Below are positions 1 through 9,476 of a stretch of 40,587 nucleotides of DNA, piece by piece (position 1 is the first letter of the stretch; each line of letters begins with the position of its first letter). The notes under the pieces are model-generated. The model saw nothing but the letters and a program-made list of their open reading frames with translations, did not search any database and was not told the DNA's origin. Source of the stretch: a virus; the IMG/VR virus record IMGVR_UViG_3300044858_005054, positions 1-40,587 of that record. The stretch is one strand, 5' to 3'. The translations under genes were made by a program, and so were the position numbers.

Positions 1-68
1 GTTATGACACAGACCCAATCCAGGGAATTACAGCTGGATACTGGGGTATTCAGGCCCTTGTCAGCTGA
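1..68 (+). CDS. C-terminal end of an upstream tail/fibre gene (partial)
   Basis: The third plus-strand frame is open from the window edge and stops with TGA at 66-68, giving about 21 residues that end in WGIQALVS. The next gene starts 23 nt later on the same strand after an AGGAG ribosome-binding site at 82-86. A second frame is open to a TAA at 76-78 and cannot be excluded. The end reads like that of a virion protein, but too little is present to name it. Confidence 0.45.
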   Translation, partial: YDTDPIQGITAGYWGIQALVS

Positions 69-91
69 TATGGGGTAAACTAGGAGTAATC

Positions 92-724
92 ATGGCAGCA
101 TATACACGCAAACAATATTCGGGCGCGGCTCGCAATACGTTAACGACGACACTCTTGACGAATGTTGGAACAACTGTTGACATTGCGGCGACCACTGGGT
201 GGCCATCCGTTGCTGGCATCCCTTTTTACGTCGTAATTCAGCCGGCTTCAATCCATGAAGAAAAGTGCCTTGCAACCATCTCTGATTCAACACTTACCTT
301 AACAAGAGCCCAAGATGACACGACTGCATCTGAGCACCCAATTGGTTCGGTCATTTACCCGGTATTTACTGCAAATGATGCTGACGAAGCTAATGAACTC
401 GTAAGCAAACTTACTACTAAAGGCGACCTGCTCACTACTGATGGAACAAATCTCCTGCGACTTGGAGTTGGTCCAAACGGATACTTTCTAAAAGCAAGCA
501 CTTCGGCATCTGCCGGCGTTGAGTGGGCATCGATACCGACAATCAACAGCCTTAATGACATTGGTGATGTAATCCTTGTCAGTGCCAGCATTGGGCAGGT
601 TTTGACATATGACGGAACAAACTGGGTTAATCAAAACTCCAGTATTGGTAGTGGTAATCTTGATGGTGGTAGTGCCGTGTCTAACTACGGAACAATTACC
701 GCGCTAGACGGAGGTTCGGCATAA
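92..724 (+). CDS. Small phage tail-fibre / structural protein
   Basis: A 210-residue protein with no catalytic motif. It has a Thr/Ser/Gly-rich, beta-type composition usual for virion fibre proteins. Around residues 108-132 it carries the module TKGDLLTTDGTNLLRLGVG, which is widespread in phage tail proteins. Next comes an IGDV-type module (near residue 150) that recurs in the following large fibre gene, then a C-terminus with two LDGGSA motifs. The start is supported by AGGAG at 82-86. Its stop overlaps the next start by one base (TAATG), indicating translational coupling and co-assembly. The most likely role is a short fibre or connector between the baseplate and the large fibre. The exact role is inferred from context. 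Confidence 0.75.
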   Translation: MAAYTRKQYSGAARNTLTTTLLTNVGTTVDIAATTGWPSVAGIPFYVVIQPASIHEEKCLATISDSTLTLTRAQDDTTASEHPIGSVIYPVFTANDADEANELVSKLTTKGDLLTTDGTNLLRLGVGPNGYFLKASTSASAGVEWASIPTINSLNDIGDVILVSASIGQVLTYDGTNWVNQNSSIGSGNLDGGSAVSNYGTITALDGGSA

Positions 725-3700
725 TGGCTGTGAGAATTCAGATAAGACGCGATACGGCCAGCAACTGGACCTCTACTAATACCGTTCTTGCTGATGGTGA
801 AATTGGTCTCGAAACAAACACCAGCAAAATCAAAATTGGTAATGGCTCTACTGCTTGGAACTCTCTTTCCTACTTTGTCGGCCATCTGCCCGGAGCAACA
901 CTCGATGCGCTCGGCGACGTAAATATAACGAGTGTTTCGAATGGCGATTTTCTTCGTTACAGCAGTTCTGCTTCAGCCTGGATTAATGACCCAGTAAACC
1001 TTTCAACCGACACGGTCGGAGACTATGTCCAGAGTCTGGTTGCTGGAACTGGCGTCACCGTAACAAACAACTCTGGGGAAGGAACAACGCCGACAGTTGC
1101 TATCGGTCAGGCTGTTGGAACTTCTGCTTCTGTAACTTTTGCAAATGTAACAGCAGACCTTGTCGGAGATGTTACTGGAAATTCCTCTACGGCAACGACA
1201 CTTGAGACATCGCGAACAATCTCGCTTACTGGCGATGTGTCTGGTTCCGTATCATTCAACGGCTCTTCTGACGCAAGCATTACTGCAACGATTCAGCCAA
1301 ACTCTGTCACCCTCGGCACCGACACAACAGGGAACTATGTAAACGATGTAACCGCTGGAACTGGCGTTTCGGTTACACACACCCCTGGTGAGGGTTCAAG
1401 CCCAACCATCGCAATTGGTCAGGCAGTTGGAACTTCATCATCAGTGCAATTTGCTGCAGTTACTGCGCCGTTGGTTGGTAATGCCTCTACCGCAACCACC
1501 CTGGAAAATGCACGAACAATCTCTTTGGGTGGAGATGTCAGCGGCTCTGTTTCATTCAATGGCTCTTCCGATGTGACGATTAACGCAACCGTACAGCCAA
1601 ACGCTGTCACTCTCGGTACAGACACCACTGGAGATTATGTTTCATCCCTGGTTGCAGGAACTGGCGTAGCCCTCACCAATAATACTGGAGAGTCAGCAAC
1701 CCCTACCGTCGCAATTGGTCAGGATGTTGGGACTTCTGCTTCGGTCACATTTGCCCATGTCTCTGCTCCAATCACTGGAAATGTAACTGGAAATGTTACT
1801 GGAAGTTCAGGTTCTACCACTGGAAACGCTGCGACTGCAACCGCCCTACAAAACGCACGCACCATATCACTTTCTGGTGATGTATCAGGTTCGGTTTCGT
1901 TTGACGGAACCAGCAACGTTTCAATTAGCGCAACAGTTGAGCCAAACTCGGTTGCGCTCGGTACCGATACAACTGGAAACTATGTCAATGACCTGACAGC
2001 CGGTACTGGTGTTTCGATAACCCACACACCCTCAGAGGGCTCAAGCCCAACCGTAGCCATTGGTCAATCGGTAGCAACTAGCGCATCTGTAACTTTTGCA
2101 AAAGTTGATACAACTGGCGACATTACCGTTGGCGGAAACCTGACAGTAAACGGAACCACAACCACTCTTAACACAGAGACGCTGGCGATTGAGGACAACA
2201 TTGTTGTTCTGAACAGCAATGTCACTGGCTCACCAGCAACCAATGCTGGTATCGAAGTAGAGCGAGGCGACTCTGCAAATGTTGTTCTGCGCTGGAACGA
2301 GTCGACCGATAAGTGGGAAACCACCAATGATGGTTCTGCATATTCCGTAATTGCAACGAACGGAAACATTGCTCTAGGAACAGACACGACTGGCAACTAT
2401 GTTAATGATTTGACCGCTGGAACGGGCGTTACTGTAACGCACACTCCTGGCGAAGGTTCTTCTCCAACGGTAGCAATCGGACAGGCTGTAGGAACCTCAT
2501 CGTCGGTACAATTCGCTGCAGTTACCGCTCCATTAATTGGCAATGCCTCTACGGCTACAACTCTTGCTACTTCACGAACAATTGAACTAACTGGCGATGT
2601 GTCTGGCTCTGTATCGTTTAACGGTTCCGCAGATGCAAGCATCTCGGCGACAATTCAACCGAATTCGGTATCACTTGGCACCGACACAACTGGCAACTAT
2701 GTTAATGATTTGACCGCTGGAACCGGCGTCACCGTAACTCATACACCTGGGGAAGGCTCAAGTCCGACCGTAGCAATTGGTCAGGATGTATCAGCATCGG
2801 TTGCTCCAACATTTGCTGGTTTGAATCTAAACGGAAGCATTGTTTTTGAAGGAGCAACTGCCAACGAGTTTGAAACAACTCTTTCAGTCACTGACCCAAC
2901 CGCAGACAGAACTATTACCTTGCCTGATGCATCAACGACTTTGGTTGGAACAGACACCACTCAAACTCTTTCTAATAAAACACTTACTACTCCAACCATA
3001 AATGGACCAGAAATCACGGCTACTGGTGGGACTCCGAGAATTCATGGTATCTATCTTCCAGAACCACATTTCATTACATTTGAGGGTGCAACAACAGATG
3101 AGTTTGAAACAGTACTCACCGTTGTTAACCCAACTGCCGATAGAACCGTAAGCCTTCCCGATGCAAGCGGAACAGTTGCACTGAGTGGAACTATTGCTCT
3201 TGGAACGGACACCACTGGAAACTATGTAAACGACCTGACAGCGGGCACGGGCGTTACCGTAACGCACACACCAGGAGAAGGCTCCAGCCCGACCGTGGCT
3301 ATTGGTCAGTCGGTAGCCACGAGCGCGTCCGTAACATTCGCTCATGTTTCGGCACCAGTAACTGGAAACGTTACCGGTGATGTTTCTGGAAATGCAGGAA
3401 CCGCTACAGCACTACAAAACCCACGCGCGATTAGTCTTGGTGGTGACCTCAGTGGGTCAGTATCATTCAATGGAACATCCGATGTAACTATCACCGCAAC
3501 AGTTCAACCAAATTCAGTAGCACTTGGGACCGACACATCTGGAGATTACGTTCAGTCGCTTGTCGCTGGTACTGGCGTAACACTTACCAACAACTCTGGT
3601 GAAACTTCTACCCCAACGGTAGCCATTGGACAAGCCGTTGGGACAAGCGCCTCGGTTACATTTGCCAAAGTTGATACAACTGGCGATGTAGTTGTCGGTG

Positions 3701-5541
3701 GAAACCTTACGGTGAACGGAACAACGACCACGCTCAATACAGAAACACTCGCCGTTGAGGACAACATCATTGTTCTTAATAACGGCGTTACTGGCTCGCC
3801 GACAACAAATGCTGGGATTGAAGTTGAGCGCGGAACATCTGCAAATGTCGCTCTTCGCTGGAATGAGACATCGGATAAGTGGGAACTCACTGAAGATGGA
3901 GCCACATACAATGAAATCGCAACCAACGATGAGGTAAGTGCAATAACCATCTCCATACTTGATGACATTGGTGATGTGTCTGCATCAGCAGCGGCTTCTG
4001 GCGACTTCCTCAAGTACAATGGCGCTGCGTGGGTCAACGACCCAATCAACCTAGGAACAGACACTGTTGGAAACTATGTCGCTGATGTTGTTTCAGGTAC
4101 GGGAATCACCATCTCGCACACCCCTGGAGAAGGTTCATCGGCATCTGTTGCCCTTAACGCGACGCTGGATGACCTCAGCAATGTCACTGCTCCATCACCA
4201 TCTGACGGAAACTTCCTCAAGTATGTTTCTGCTTCATCTGCATGGGTTCCTGCATCAATTCCGACCATCAACGCTCTTGACGATATTGGCGATGTCTCTG
4301 CTGCAGCGCCGACAACTGGACACTTCTTGCAGTGGAACGGTACTGCATGGATTCCTGCTGCTGCTGGTGGGGCACTTACTACGACATCTATTACGACAAC
4401 TTCTGCAACTGAAATTTTTTCATTCGACCCAACTTTACATGGAACCGCAGAAGTAACATTACAAATTAAACAAGGTGCTAAAAAAACTTCATCTCGTGCA
4501 TTGGTGAATCATGACGGTTCATCAACCGCCCTATTGACACAGTATGCAAAATTGGAACATGGTTCTCCAGTAATTCCAGTAACGCTTGCGGCAAATTACG
4601 ATACACAAGGGTCTTGGACTACACGTACCTCAAACTTTGGCAATACACACATCGACTCCGTGGCTTACGGCAACAACCTCTGGGTTGCCGGTGGAAACTA
4701 TGGTCAACTTCGCACCTCCACTAACGCAACAACTTGGACTACAAGAACGTCAAACTTTGGTAATACAGACATCAACTCCATCGCGTACGGCAACAACCTG
4801 TGGGTTGCTGCTGGAGACGCTGGTCAACTCCGTACATCCACAGACGCAATTACGTGGACCACACGCACATCAGACTTTACGAATCAGTACGGTCCTACGA
4901 ACATCTTCGCCGTTGCCTACGGAAACAGCCTTTGGGTCGCTGGTGGAGATTATGGTAAACTTCGCACTTCAACCGACGCTATTACTTGGGATGAGCAAAC
5001 CTCAAACTTTGGTAATACAGCCATCTTATCCGTCGCCTACGGGAACAATCTTTGGGTTGCTGGTGGCAATGATGGTCAACTTCGCACCTCGACCGACGCT
5101 ATTACTTGGGTAACACGAACCTCAAACTTTGGCGTTTATACAATTACGTCCGTCGGTTACGACAGCAACCTCTGGGTTGCTGGTGGTACTGCTGGTCTAA
5201 TTCGTACCTCAACAGACGGTACAACTTGGACAACCAGAACATCTAACTTCCTTTTTAGCATCAAATCTATTGACTACGGCAACAACCTTTGGGTGGCTGC
5301 GGGGTATTACGGAGACATGCGTACCTCAACAGATGCAATAACTTGGGTAACACAAACTTCAAACTTTACTTCAACAATCCGCTCCGTCGCCTACGGCAAC
5401 AGCCTCTGGGTTGCTGCTGGATATAGCGGTCAACTCAGAACATCTGTAGATTCAGATAAAGTTATAGTTACTGCAACTATTACAGACGCAAACGTAACTA
5501 CTGCAACAAGTAAAGCAACTATCGTGTTGACGGAGGAATAG
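724..5541 (+). CDS. Large repeat-rich tail fibre ending in a seven-bladed propeller
   Basis: A 1605-residue predicted tail fibre. Residues 1-55 (RIQIRRDTASNW, then GEIGLE and KIKIGNG) resemble the N-terminal domain of phage tropism/fibre proteins. Residues about 90-1130 are tandem shaft modules: nine LGTDT-type motifs, five GD(V/L)SGSVSF motifs, two copies of a block with VGGNLTVNGTTTTLNTETLA (near 468 and 990) and two LPDAS modules. From about 1221 comes a compact terminal domain (TSATEIF, IKQGAKK, VNHDGSS) that also occurs in the five following propeller proteins. Seven 40-45-residue repeats (W-T-T-R-T-S-N-F, then VAYGNNLWVAGG, then GQLRTSTDA) occupy about 1298-1575. The last strand of the terminal domain follows (ATITDAN). 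Its long shaft makes it the probable main adhesin. Confidence 0.85.
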   Translation: MAVRIQIRRDTASNWTSTNTVLADGEIGLETNTSKIKIGNGSTAWNSLSYFVGHLPGATLDALGDVNITSVSNGDFLRYSSSASAWINDPVNLSTDTVGDYVQSLVAGTGVTVTNNSGEGTTPTVAIGQAVGTSASVTFANVTADLVGDVTGNSSTATTLETSRTISLTGDVSGSVSFNGSSDASITATIQPNSVTLGTDTTGNYVNDVTAGTGVSVTHTPGEGSSPTIAIGQAVGTSSSVQFAAVTAPLVGNASTATTLENARTISLGGDVSGSVSFNGSSDVTINATVQPNAVTLGTDTTGDYVSSLVAGTGVALTNNTGESATPTVAIGQDVGTSASVTFAHVSAPITGNVTGNVTGSSGSTTGNAATATALQNARTISLSGDVSGSVSFDGTSNVSISATVEPNSVALGTDTTGNYVNDLTAGTGVSITHTPSEGSSPTVAIGQSVATSASVTFAKVDTTGDITVGGNLTVNGTTTTLNTETLAIEDNIVVLNSNVTGSPATNAGIEVERGDSANVVLRWNESTDKWETTNDGSAYSVIATNGNIALGTDTTGNYVNDLTAGTGVTVTHTPGEGSSPTVAIGQAVGTSSSVQFAAVTAPLIGNASTATTLATSRTIELTGDVSGSVSFNGSADASISATIQPNSVSLGTDTTGNYVNDLTAGTGVTVTHTPGEGSSPTVAIGQDVSASVAPTFAGLNLNGSIVFEGATANEFETTLSVTDPTADRTITLPDASTTLVGTDTTQTLSNKTLTTPTINGPEITATGGTPRIHGIYLPEPHFITFEGATTDEFETVLTVVNPTADRTVSLPDASGTVALSGTIALGTDTTGNYVNDLTAGTGVTVTHTPGEGSSPTVAIGQSVATSASVTFAHVSAPVTGNVTGDVSGNAGTATALQNPRAISLGGDLSGSVSFNGTSDVTITATVQPNSVALGTDTSGDYVQSLVAGTGVTLTNNSGETSTPTVAIGQAVGTSASVTFAKVDTTGDVVVGGNLTVNGTTTTLNTETLAVEDNIIVLNNGVTGSPTTNAGIEVERGTSANVALRWNETSDKWELTEDGATYNEIATNDEVSAITISILDDIGDVSASAAASGDFLKYNGAAWVNDPINLGTDTVGNYVADVVSGTGITISHTPGEGSSASVALNATLDDLSNVTAPSPSDGNFLKYVSASSAWVPASIPTINALDDIGDVSAAAPTTGHFLQWNGTAWIPAAAGGALTTTSITTTSATEIFSFDPTLHGTAEVTLQIKQGAKKTSSRALVNHDGSSTALLTQYAKLEHGSPVIPVTLAANYDTQGSWTTRTSNFGNTHIDSVAYGNNLWVAGGNYGQLRTSTNATTWTTRTSNFGNTDINSIAYGNNLWVAAGDAGQLRTSTDAITWTTRTSDFTNQYGPTNIFAVAYGNSLWVAGGDYGKLRTSTDAITWDEQTSNFGNTAILSVAYGNNLWVAGGNDGQLRTSTDAITWVTRTSNFGVYTITSVGYDSNLWVAGGTAGLIRTSTDGTTWTTRTSNFLFSIKSIDYGNNLWVAAGYYGDMRTSTDAITWVTQTSNFTSTIRSVAYGNSLWVAAGYSGQLRTSVDSDKVIVTATITDANVTTATSKATIVLTEE

Positions 5542-5543
5542 AC

Positions 5544-6770
5544 ATGGCCTTATCAAATTTTGTAGTTAGTGAAAATGTTATTGCGGACAATTTGCCCTCA
5601 TTTGACGAGGTCGCAGTTTCGGCATCTACAGTAACAACCATTTCATCTTTTAATAAAGATGTTGCAGACAATGTTGAATTCACCGTAAAAGTCACACAGG
5701 GTATCCGCAGGTATTCATCGAAGTCCCTTGCGCTGCACGATGGTTCAACTGTTGATTTGGCTCAGTATGGGGAACTGTCGATTGCTGGCTATAATCCACC
5801 TAGCACTTGGACCACCCGAACTTCAAACTTTGGTAATACGACCATCCGCTCCGTCGCATACGGAAATAACCTGTGGGTCGCTGCAGGTGGATATAGTCCC
5901 GTACTCGCCACATCCACAGACGCGGTCACATGGACCACACGAACATCAAACTTTGGTTCCTACAACATCAACTCTGTCGCCTACGGAAACTTATGGGTCG
6001 CTGGTGGGAACGAAGGTAGACTGCGCACCTCAACGGACGGAACAACTTGGACTACAAGAACTTCAAACTTTGGTAATACACACATCAAATCCGTCGCTTT
6101 TGGCAATAATCTATGGGTTGCGGGTGGATACTATGGTCAACTTCGTACATCAACAGACGCAGTAACTTGGACAACCAGAACATCAAACTTTGGTAATACA
6201 CACATCCTCGCCGTCGCTTATGGCAACAACCTCTGGGTCGCTTCTGGATACTCTGGACAAATTCGTACCTCTACAGACGGAACAACCTGGACGACCAGAA
6301 CATCCAACTTTGGTAATTCACGCATCCTCTCCGTTGCCTACGGAAACAACCTTTGGGTCGCTGGTGGGGATGGTAGTGAAGTAAGAACCTCAACCGATGC
6401 AGTAACTTGGACAACCAGAACATCAACCTTTTCTAGTAACAACAGTATTAAGTCCATTGCTTTTGGCGCCAGTTTCTGGGTTGCTGCTGGGTACAACAAC
6501 GGTCAACTGTCTACCTCAAGCGATGCCATTACCTGGACCACACAAACCTCAAACTTTGGTAATACAAACATCCACTCACTCGCTTACGGCAATAATCTTT
6601 GGGTGCTTGGTGGTGGCTACGGTCAAATCCGCACATCAGCCGTAGCATCGATAGCAATACCACTGACACTCTCCGCTGACATTTCTGGTTCAGATGTTCG
6701 ACTGCGTGCAACTATTACAGACGCGAATACATATGGTGCCACGGTAAAGGTGCTTAAGACAGTCCTCTAG
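5544..6770 (+). CDS. Propeller adhesin, one seven-blade array
   Basis: A 408-residue paralogue of the C-terminus of the preceding fibre, starting 2 nt after its stop behind a strong GGAGG site. Residues 1-88 are an N-terminal segment (MALSNFVVSENV) followed by the first half of the shared terminal domain (KVTQGIRRYSSKSLALHDGS, QYGELS). Seven repeats run from residue 89 to about 366. The domain resumes with LTLSADISGSDVRLRATITD. The propeller is therefore inserted before the LTLSAD strand, a different loop from that used in the large fibre. There is no signal peptide or membrane segment. It is probably a virion tip protein displayed on a fibre. Ligand and virion location are inferred. Confidence 0.8.
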   Translation: MALSNFVVSENVIADNLPSFDEVAVSASTVTTISSFNKDVADNVEFTVKVTQGIRRYSSKSLALHDGSTVDLAQYGELSIAGYNPPSTWTTRTSNFGNTTIRSVAYGNNLWVAAGGYSPVLATSTDAVTWTTRTSNFGSYNINSVAYGNLWVAGGNEGRLRTSTDGTTWTTRTSNFGNTHIKSVAFGNNLWVAGGYYGQLRTSTDAVTWTTRTSNFGNTHILAVAYGNNLWVASGYSGQIRTSTDGTTWTTRTSNFGNSRILSVAYGNNLWVAGGDGSEVRTSTDAVTWTTRTSTFSSNNSIKSIAFGASFWVAAGYNNGQLSTSSDAITWTTQTSNFGNTNIHSLAYGNNLWVLGGGYGQIRTSAVASIAIPLTLSADISGSDVRLRATITDANTYGATVKVLKTVL

Positions 6771-6823
6771 TATTAAGTAGTATTATTTATTAAAACCATA
6801 CACCTCGGGGAGAATGAACTGAG

Positions 6824-8131
6824 ATGGCTGATAAAAACTTCAAGGTAAAAAACGGCTTAGACATTGGCGACAGTAGGATAGAACCTACGACCACTTCGGT
6901 TACTACAAATAACGAAACAACTATTGCGACATTTGATAAATCAACAGCAAAATCCGCAGAGTTTATTGTCGAGGTCGGTCAAGGCGAACGAGCATATTCT
7001 GCAAAGGTTTTTACACTGCACAACGGAACGACTGCTGATTTTACAAAATACGGAGATTTATCATTTTCTGCTGTTGAATTAGACTTTACCACTGTTGGGA
7101 TAACATGGACTACGCAACAATCAAACTTTGGAAGCAGCAACATCCGCTCCGTTGCTCACGCCAACAACCTCTGGGTTGCTGCTGGAGATAGTGGCGCACT
7201 CGGCACATCAACCGATGCAATCACCTGGACCACAAGAACATCAAACTTTGAACCTAATGTTATGGGCAACATCTTCTCCGTGGCATACGGCAACAGCCTT
7301 TGGGTTGCTGGTGGATACGGAGGTCAAATCCGTACCTCAACTGATGCAATCACCTGGACGACGCAAACATCGAACTTTGGTAATACAACCATCCGCTCCG
7401 TTGCCTACGGAAATAATCTCTGGGTTGCGGGTGGACGCAGTGGTCAACTCAGAACTTCAACTGATGCAATTACTTGGACAACAAGAACCTCTAACTTCCC
7501 ATCCAATTTTACTGGAGATATTTTCACCGTCTCATACGGTAACAACCTGTGGGTCGCTGGCGGATATTACGGTCAACTTCGTACCTCAACTGACGCAATA
7601 ACCTGGACCACAAGAACATCAAACTTTGGTAATTACAACGTCCGCTCCGTTGCCTACGGAAATAATCTCTGGGTTGCTGGTGGAGAGGTTGGTGAACTCC
7701 GTACATCCACCGATGCAATCACTTGGACAACACGGACTTCCACCTTTGGTTATAGAAGAATTATTTCTGTCGCCTACGGCAATAACCTTTGGGTGGCTGC
7801 TGGCTACGATGGTCAAATCCGCACCTCAACCGACGCAATCACCTGGACTACTAGAACTTCAAACTTTGAAACTGATTCTATGGGCAACATCTTCTCCGTC
7901 GCCTATGGCAACAACCTTTTTGTTGCTGGTGGGAGATTTGGAAACCTCCGCACCTCTCTTCCAGGTAGTTCCTCGCGTTATGTCGGCGGTTTAACATCAT
8001 CTGCATCAGCAACATTCAACGCCGATATATCAGGTTCCGATGTGCGTCTTCGTATTACAATTCCTGATGCTGCAACAATGAACGCAACTGTTAATGTTTT
8101 GACAACAACCGTAGGAGAATCGCAATCATGA
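6824..8131 (+). CDS. Propeller adhesin, one seven-blade array
   Basis: A 435-residue paralogue. The N-terminus MADKNFKVKNGLDIGD is nearly identical to those of the two double-propeller proteins downstream. The first half of the terminal domain (GQGERAYSAKVFTLHNGT, KYGDLSF) precedes seven blades at about 95-379. Blades 2, 4 and 7 have longer first loops (for example EPNVMGN and ETDSMGN) than the usual GNT. The second half is NADISGSDVRLRITIPDA. A GGGGAG-like ribosome-binding site lies about 9 nt before the ATG. The 53-nt AT-rich gap before it is the only sizeable break in this gene run and could hold a promoter, though none is clear. The last four bases overlap the next gene (ATGA). Confidence 0.8.
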   Translation: MADKNFKVKNGLDIGDSRIEPTTTSVTTNNETTIATFDKSTAKSAEFIVEVGQGERAYSAKVFTLHNGTTADFTKYGDLSFSAVELDFTTVGITWTTQQSNFGSSNIRSVAHANNLWVAAGDSGALGTSTDAITWTTRTSNFEPNVMGNIFSVAYGNSLWVAGGYGGQIRTSTDAITWTTQTSNFGNTTIRSVAYGNNLWVAGGRSGQLRTSTDAITWTTRTSNFPSNFTGDIFTVSYGNNLWVAGGYYGQLRTSTDAITWTTRTSNFGNYNVRSVAYGNNLWVAGGEVGELRTSTDAITWTTRTSTFGYRRIISVAYGNNLWVAAGYDGQIRTSTDAITWTTRTSNFETDSMGNIFSVAYGNNLFVAGGRFGNLRTSLPGSSSRYVGGLTSSASATFNADISGSDVRLRITIPDAATMNATVNVLTTTVGESQS

Positions 8132-9387
8132 CCGAAAAAAACTTTGTTGTTTCTAAAAACATTGTGGCGCAGAACACCCCCGTCTTTAACCAAACCACTA
8201 TCTCAACAGTATCAGAAACAACTATCGCCACATTCAATAGCACTGCCGCGGAATCTGCGGATTGTATTGTAAAAGTAGAACAAGGCAACCGCCGATTCTC
8301 TGGTAAATTACTTGTTGTTCATAATGGAACTACAGCAAATGCTACAAAGTACGGTGACTCGTCTATTGCTGAAACAGCAGCGGGCTTGACAATTTGGACT
8401 ACTAGAACCTCAAACTTTGGCGATACACAGCACCGCGCTGTCGCCTTTGGCAACAATCTCTGGGTTGCTGGTGGGTACTCGGGTCAAATCCGTACTTCTA
8501 CCGACTCAATTACTTGGACAACCCGTACCTCAAACTTTGGGTTTGACATTATCCGCTCCGTTGCCTACGGCAATAACCTTTGGGTTGCTGGAGGTGGTTA
8601 CGGTCAAATACGTACCTCAACCGACGCAACAACCTGGACTACCAGAACATCAAACTTTGGTAATACACGCACCCGCACCGTAGCCTTTGGCAACAATCTC
8701 TGGGTTGCTGGTGGGTACTCGGGTCAACTCCGTACTTCGACAGATGGCACCACTTGGACAACACGGACCTCAAACTTTGGAGCCACAGCCATCCTTTCCG
8801 TCGCCTTTGGCAACAACCTGTGGGTTGCTGGTGGTAGTGCTGGTCAACTCCGAACCTCTACAGACGCTGTAACTTGGACCACAAGGACTTCGAACTTTGG
8901 TAATTATGGCATCAACGTCGTAGCCTACGGAAACAATCTTTGGGTTGCTGGTGCTGGTGGTGGTCGACTTCGGACATCGACTGACGGTACAACTTGGACC
9001 ACAAGGACTTCGAACTTTGGTAATTATTCCATCGTCTCCGTTGCCTACGGAAACAACATTTGGACGGCTGGCGGCAGCAACAATGAAATCCGCACCTCTA
9101 CCGATGCAATAACTTGGACCACGAGAAACTTCAACGTTACTGGGTCAAATATAATCTGGTCCATCGCCTACGGCAACGGAGTTTGGGTCGCTGTATCTGG
9201 CAATGATATGCGCACCTCTCTTGGAGATAGTGCCGCATATTATGTCGGCGGTTTGACATCTGCTCCATCGGTGACATTCAACGCCGATATATCAGGTTCC
9301 GATGTGCGCATTCGTATGGCAATTCCCGATGCCGACTCAAACAACGCAACTGTTAATGTTTTGACAACAACGGTAGCAGAATCGTAA
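8128..9387 (+). CDS. Propeller adhesin, one seven-blade array
   Basis: A 419-residue paralogue, translationally coupled to the preceding gene by an ATGA overlap, with an AGGAGA site 8-9 nt upstream. The N-terminus MTEKNFVVSKNIVAQ pairs with that of the 408-residue paralogue. The terminal-domain first half (VEQGNRRFSGK, VVHNGTTAN, KYGDSS) is followed by seven blades at about 90-366 and the second half NADISGSDVRIRMAIPDA. Blade 7 is the most divergent (WTTRNFNVTGS and an altered inner motif), as expected for a blade that closes a ring. The C-terminal half is very close to that of the 435-residue paralogue, suggesting a recent duplication of the pair. It ends the first plus-strand fibre block. 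Confidence 0.8.
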   Translation: MTEKNFVVSKNIVAQNTPVFNQTTISTVSETTIATFNSTAAESADCIVKVEQGNRRFSGKLLVVHNGTTANATKYGDSSIAETAAGLTIWTTRTSNFGDTQHRAVAFGNNLWVAGGYSGQIRTSTDSITWTTRTSNFGFDIIRSVAYGNNLWVAGGGYGQIRTSTDATTWTTRTSNFGNTRTRTVAFGNNLWVAGGYSGQLRTSTDGTTWTTRTSNFGATAILSVAFGNNLWVAGGSAGQLRTSTDAVTWTTRTSNFGNYGINVVAYGNNLWVAGAGGGRLRTSTDGTTWTTRTSNFGNYSIVSVAYGNNIWTAGGSNNEIRTSTDAITWTTRNFNVTGSNIIWSIAYGNGVWVAVSGNDMRTSLGDSAAYYVGGLTSAPSVTFNADISGSDVRIRMAIPDADSNNATVNVLTTTVAES

Positions 9388-9443
9388 TCACTACTAAAAA
9401 AATAAAGGTATCTTGCCTAGATTTGGAATCAACAGCAATTATG

Positions 9444-9476
9444 AAAAAAGAAACAATATTCCAATAGGTTCTTTTT
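9444..9476. terminator. Possible bidirectional terminator between convergent genes
   Basis: In the 87-nt gap between a plus gene ending at 9387 and a minus gene ending at 9475, AAAAAGAA (9445-9452) can pair with TTCTTTTT (9469-9476) around a loop of about 16 nt. Each strand has a U-run on its 3' side. The stem is AT-rich and weak, so the call rests mainly on position. Confidence 0.35.
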
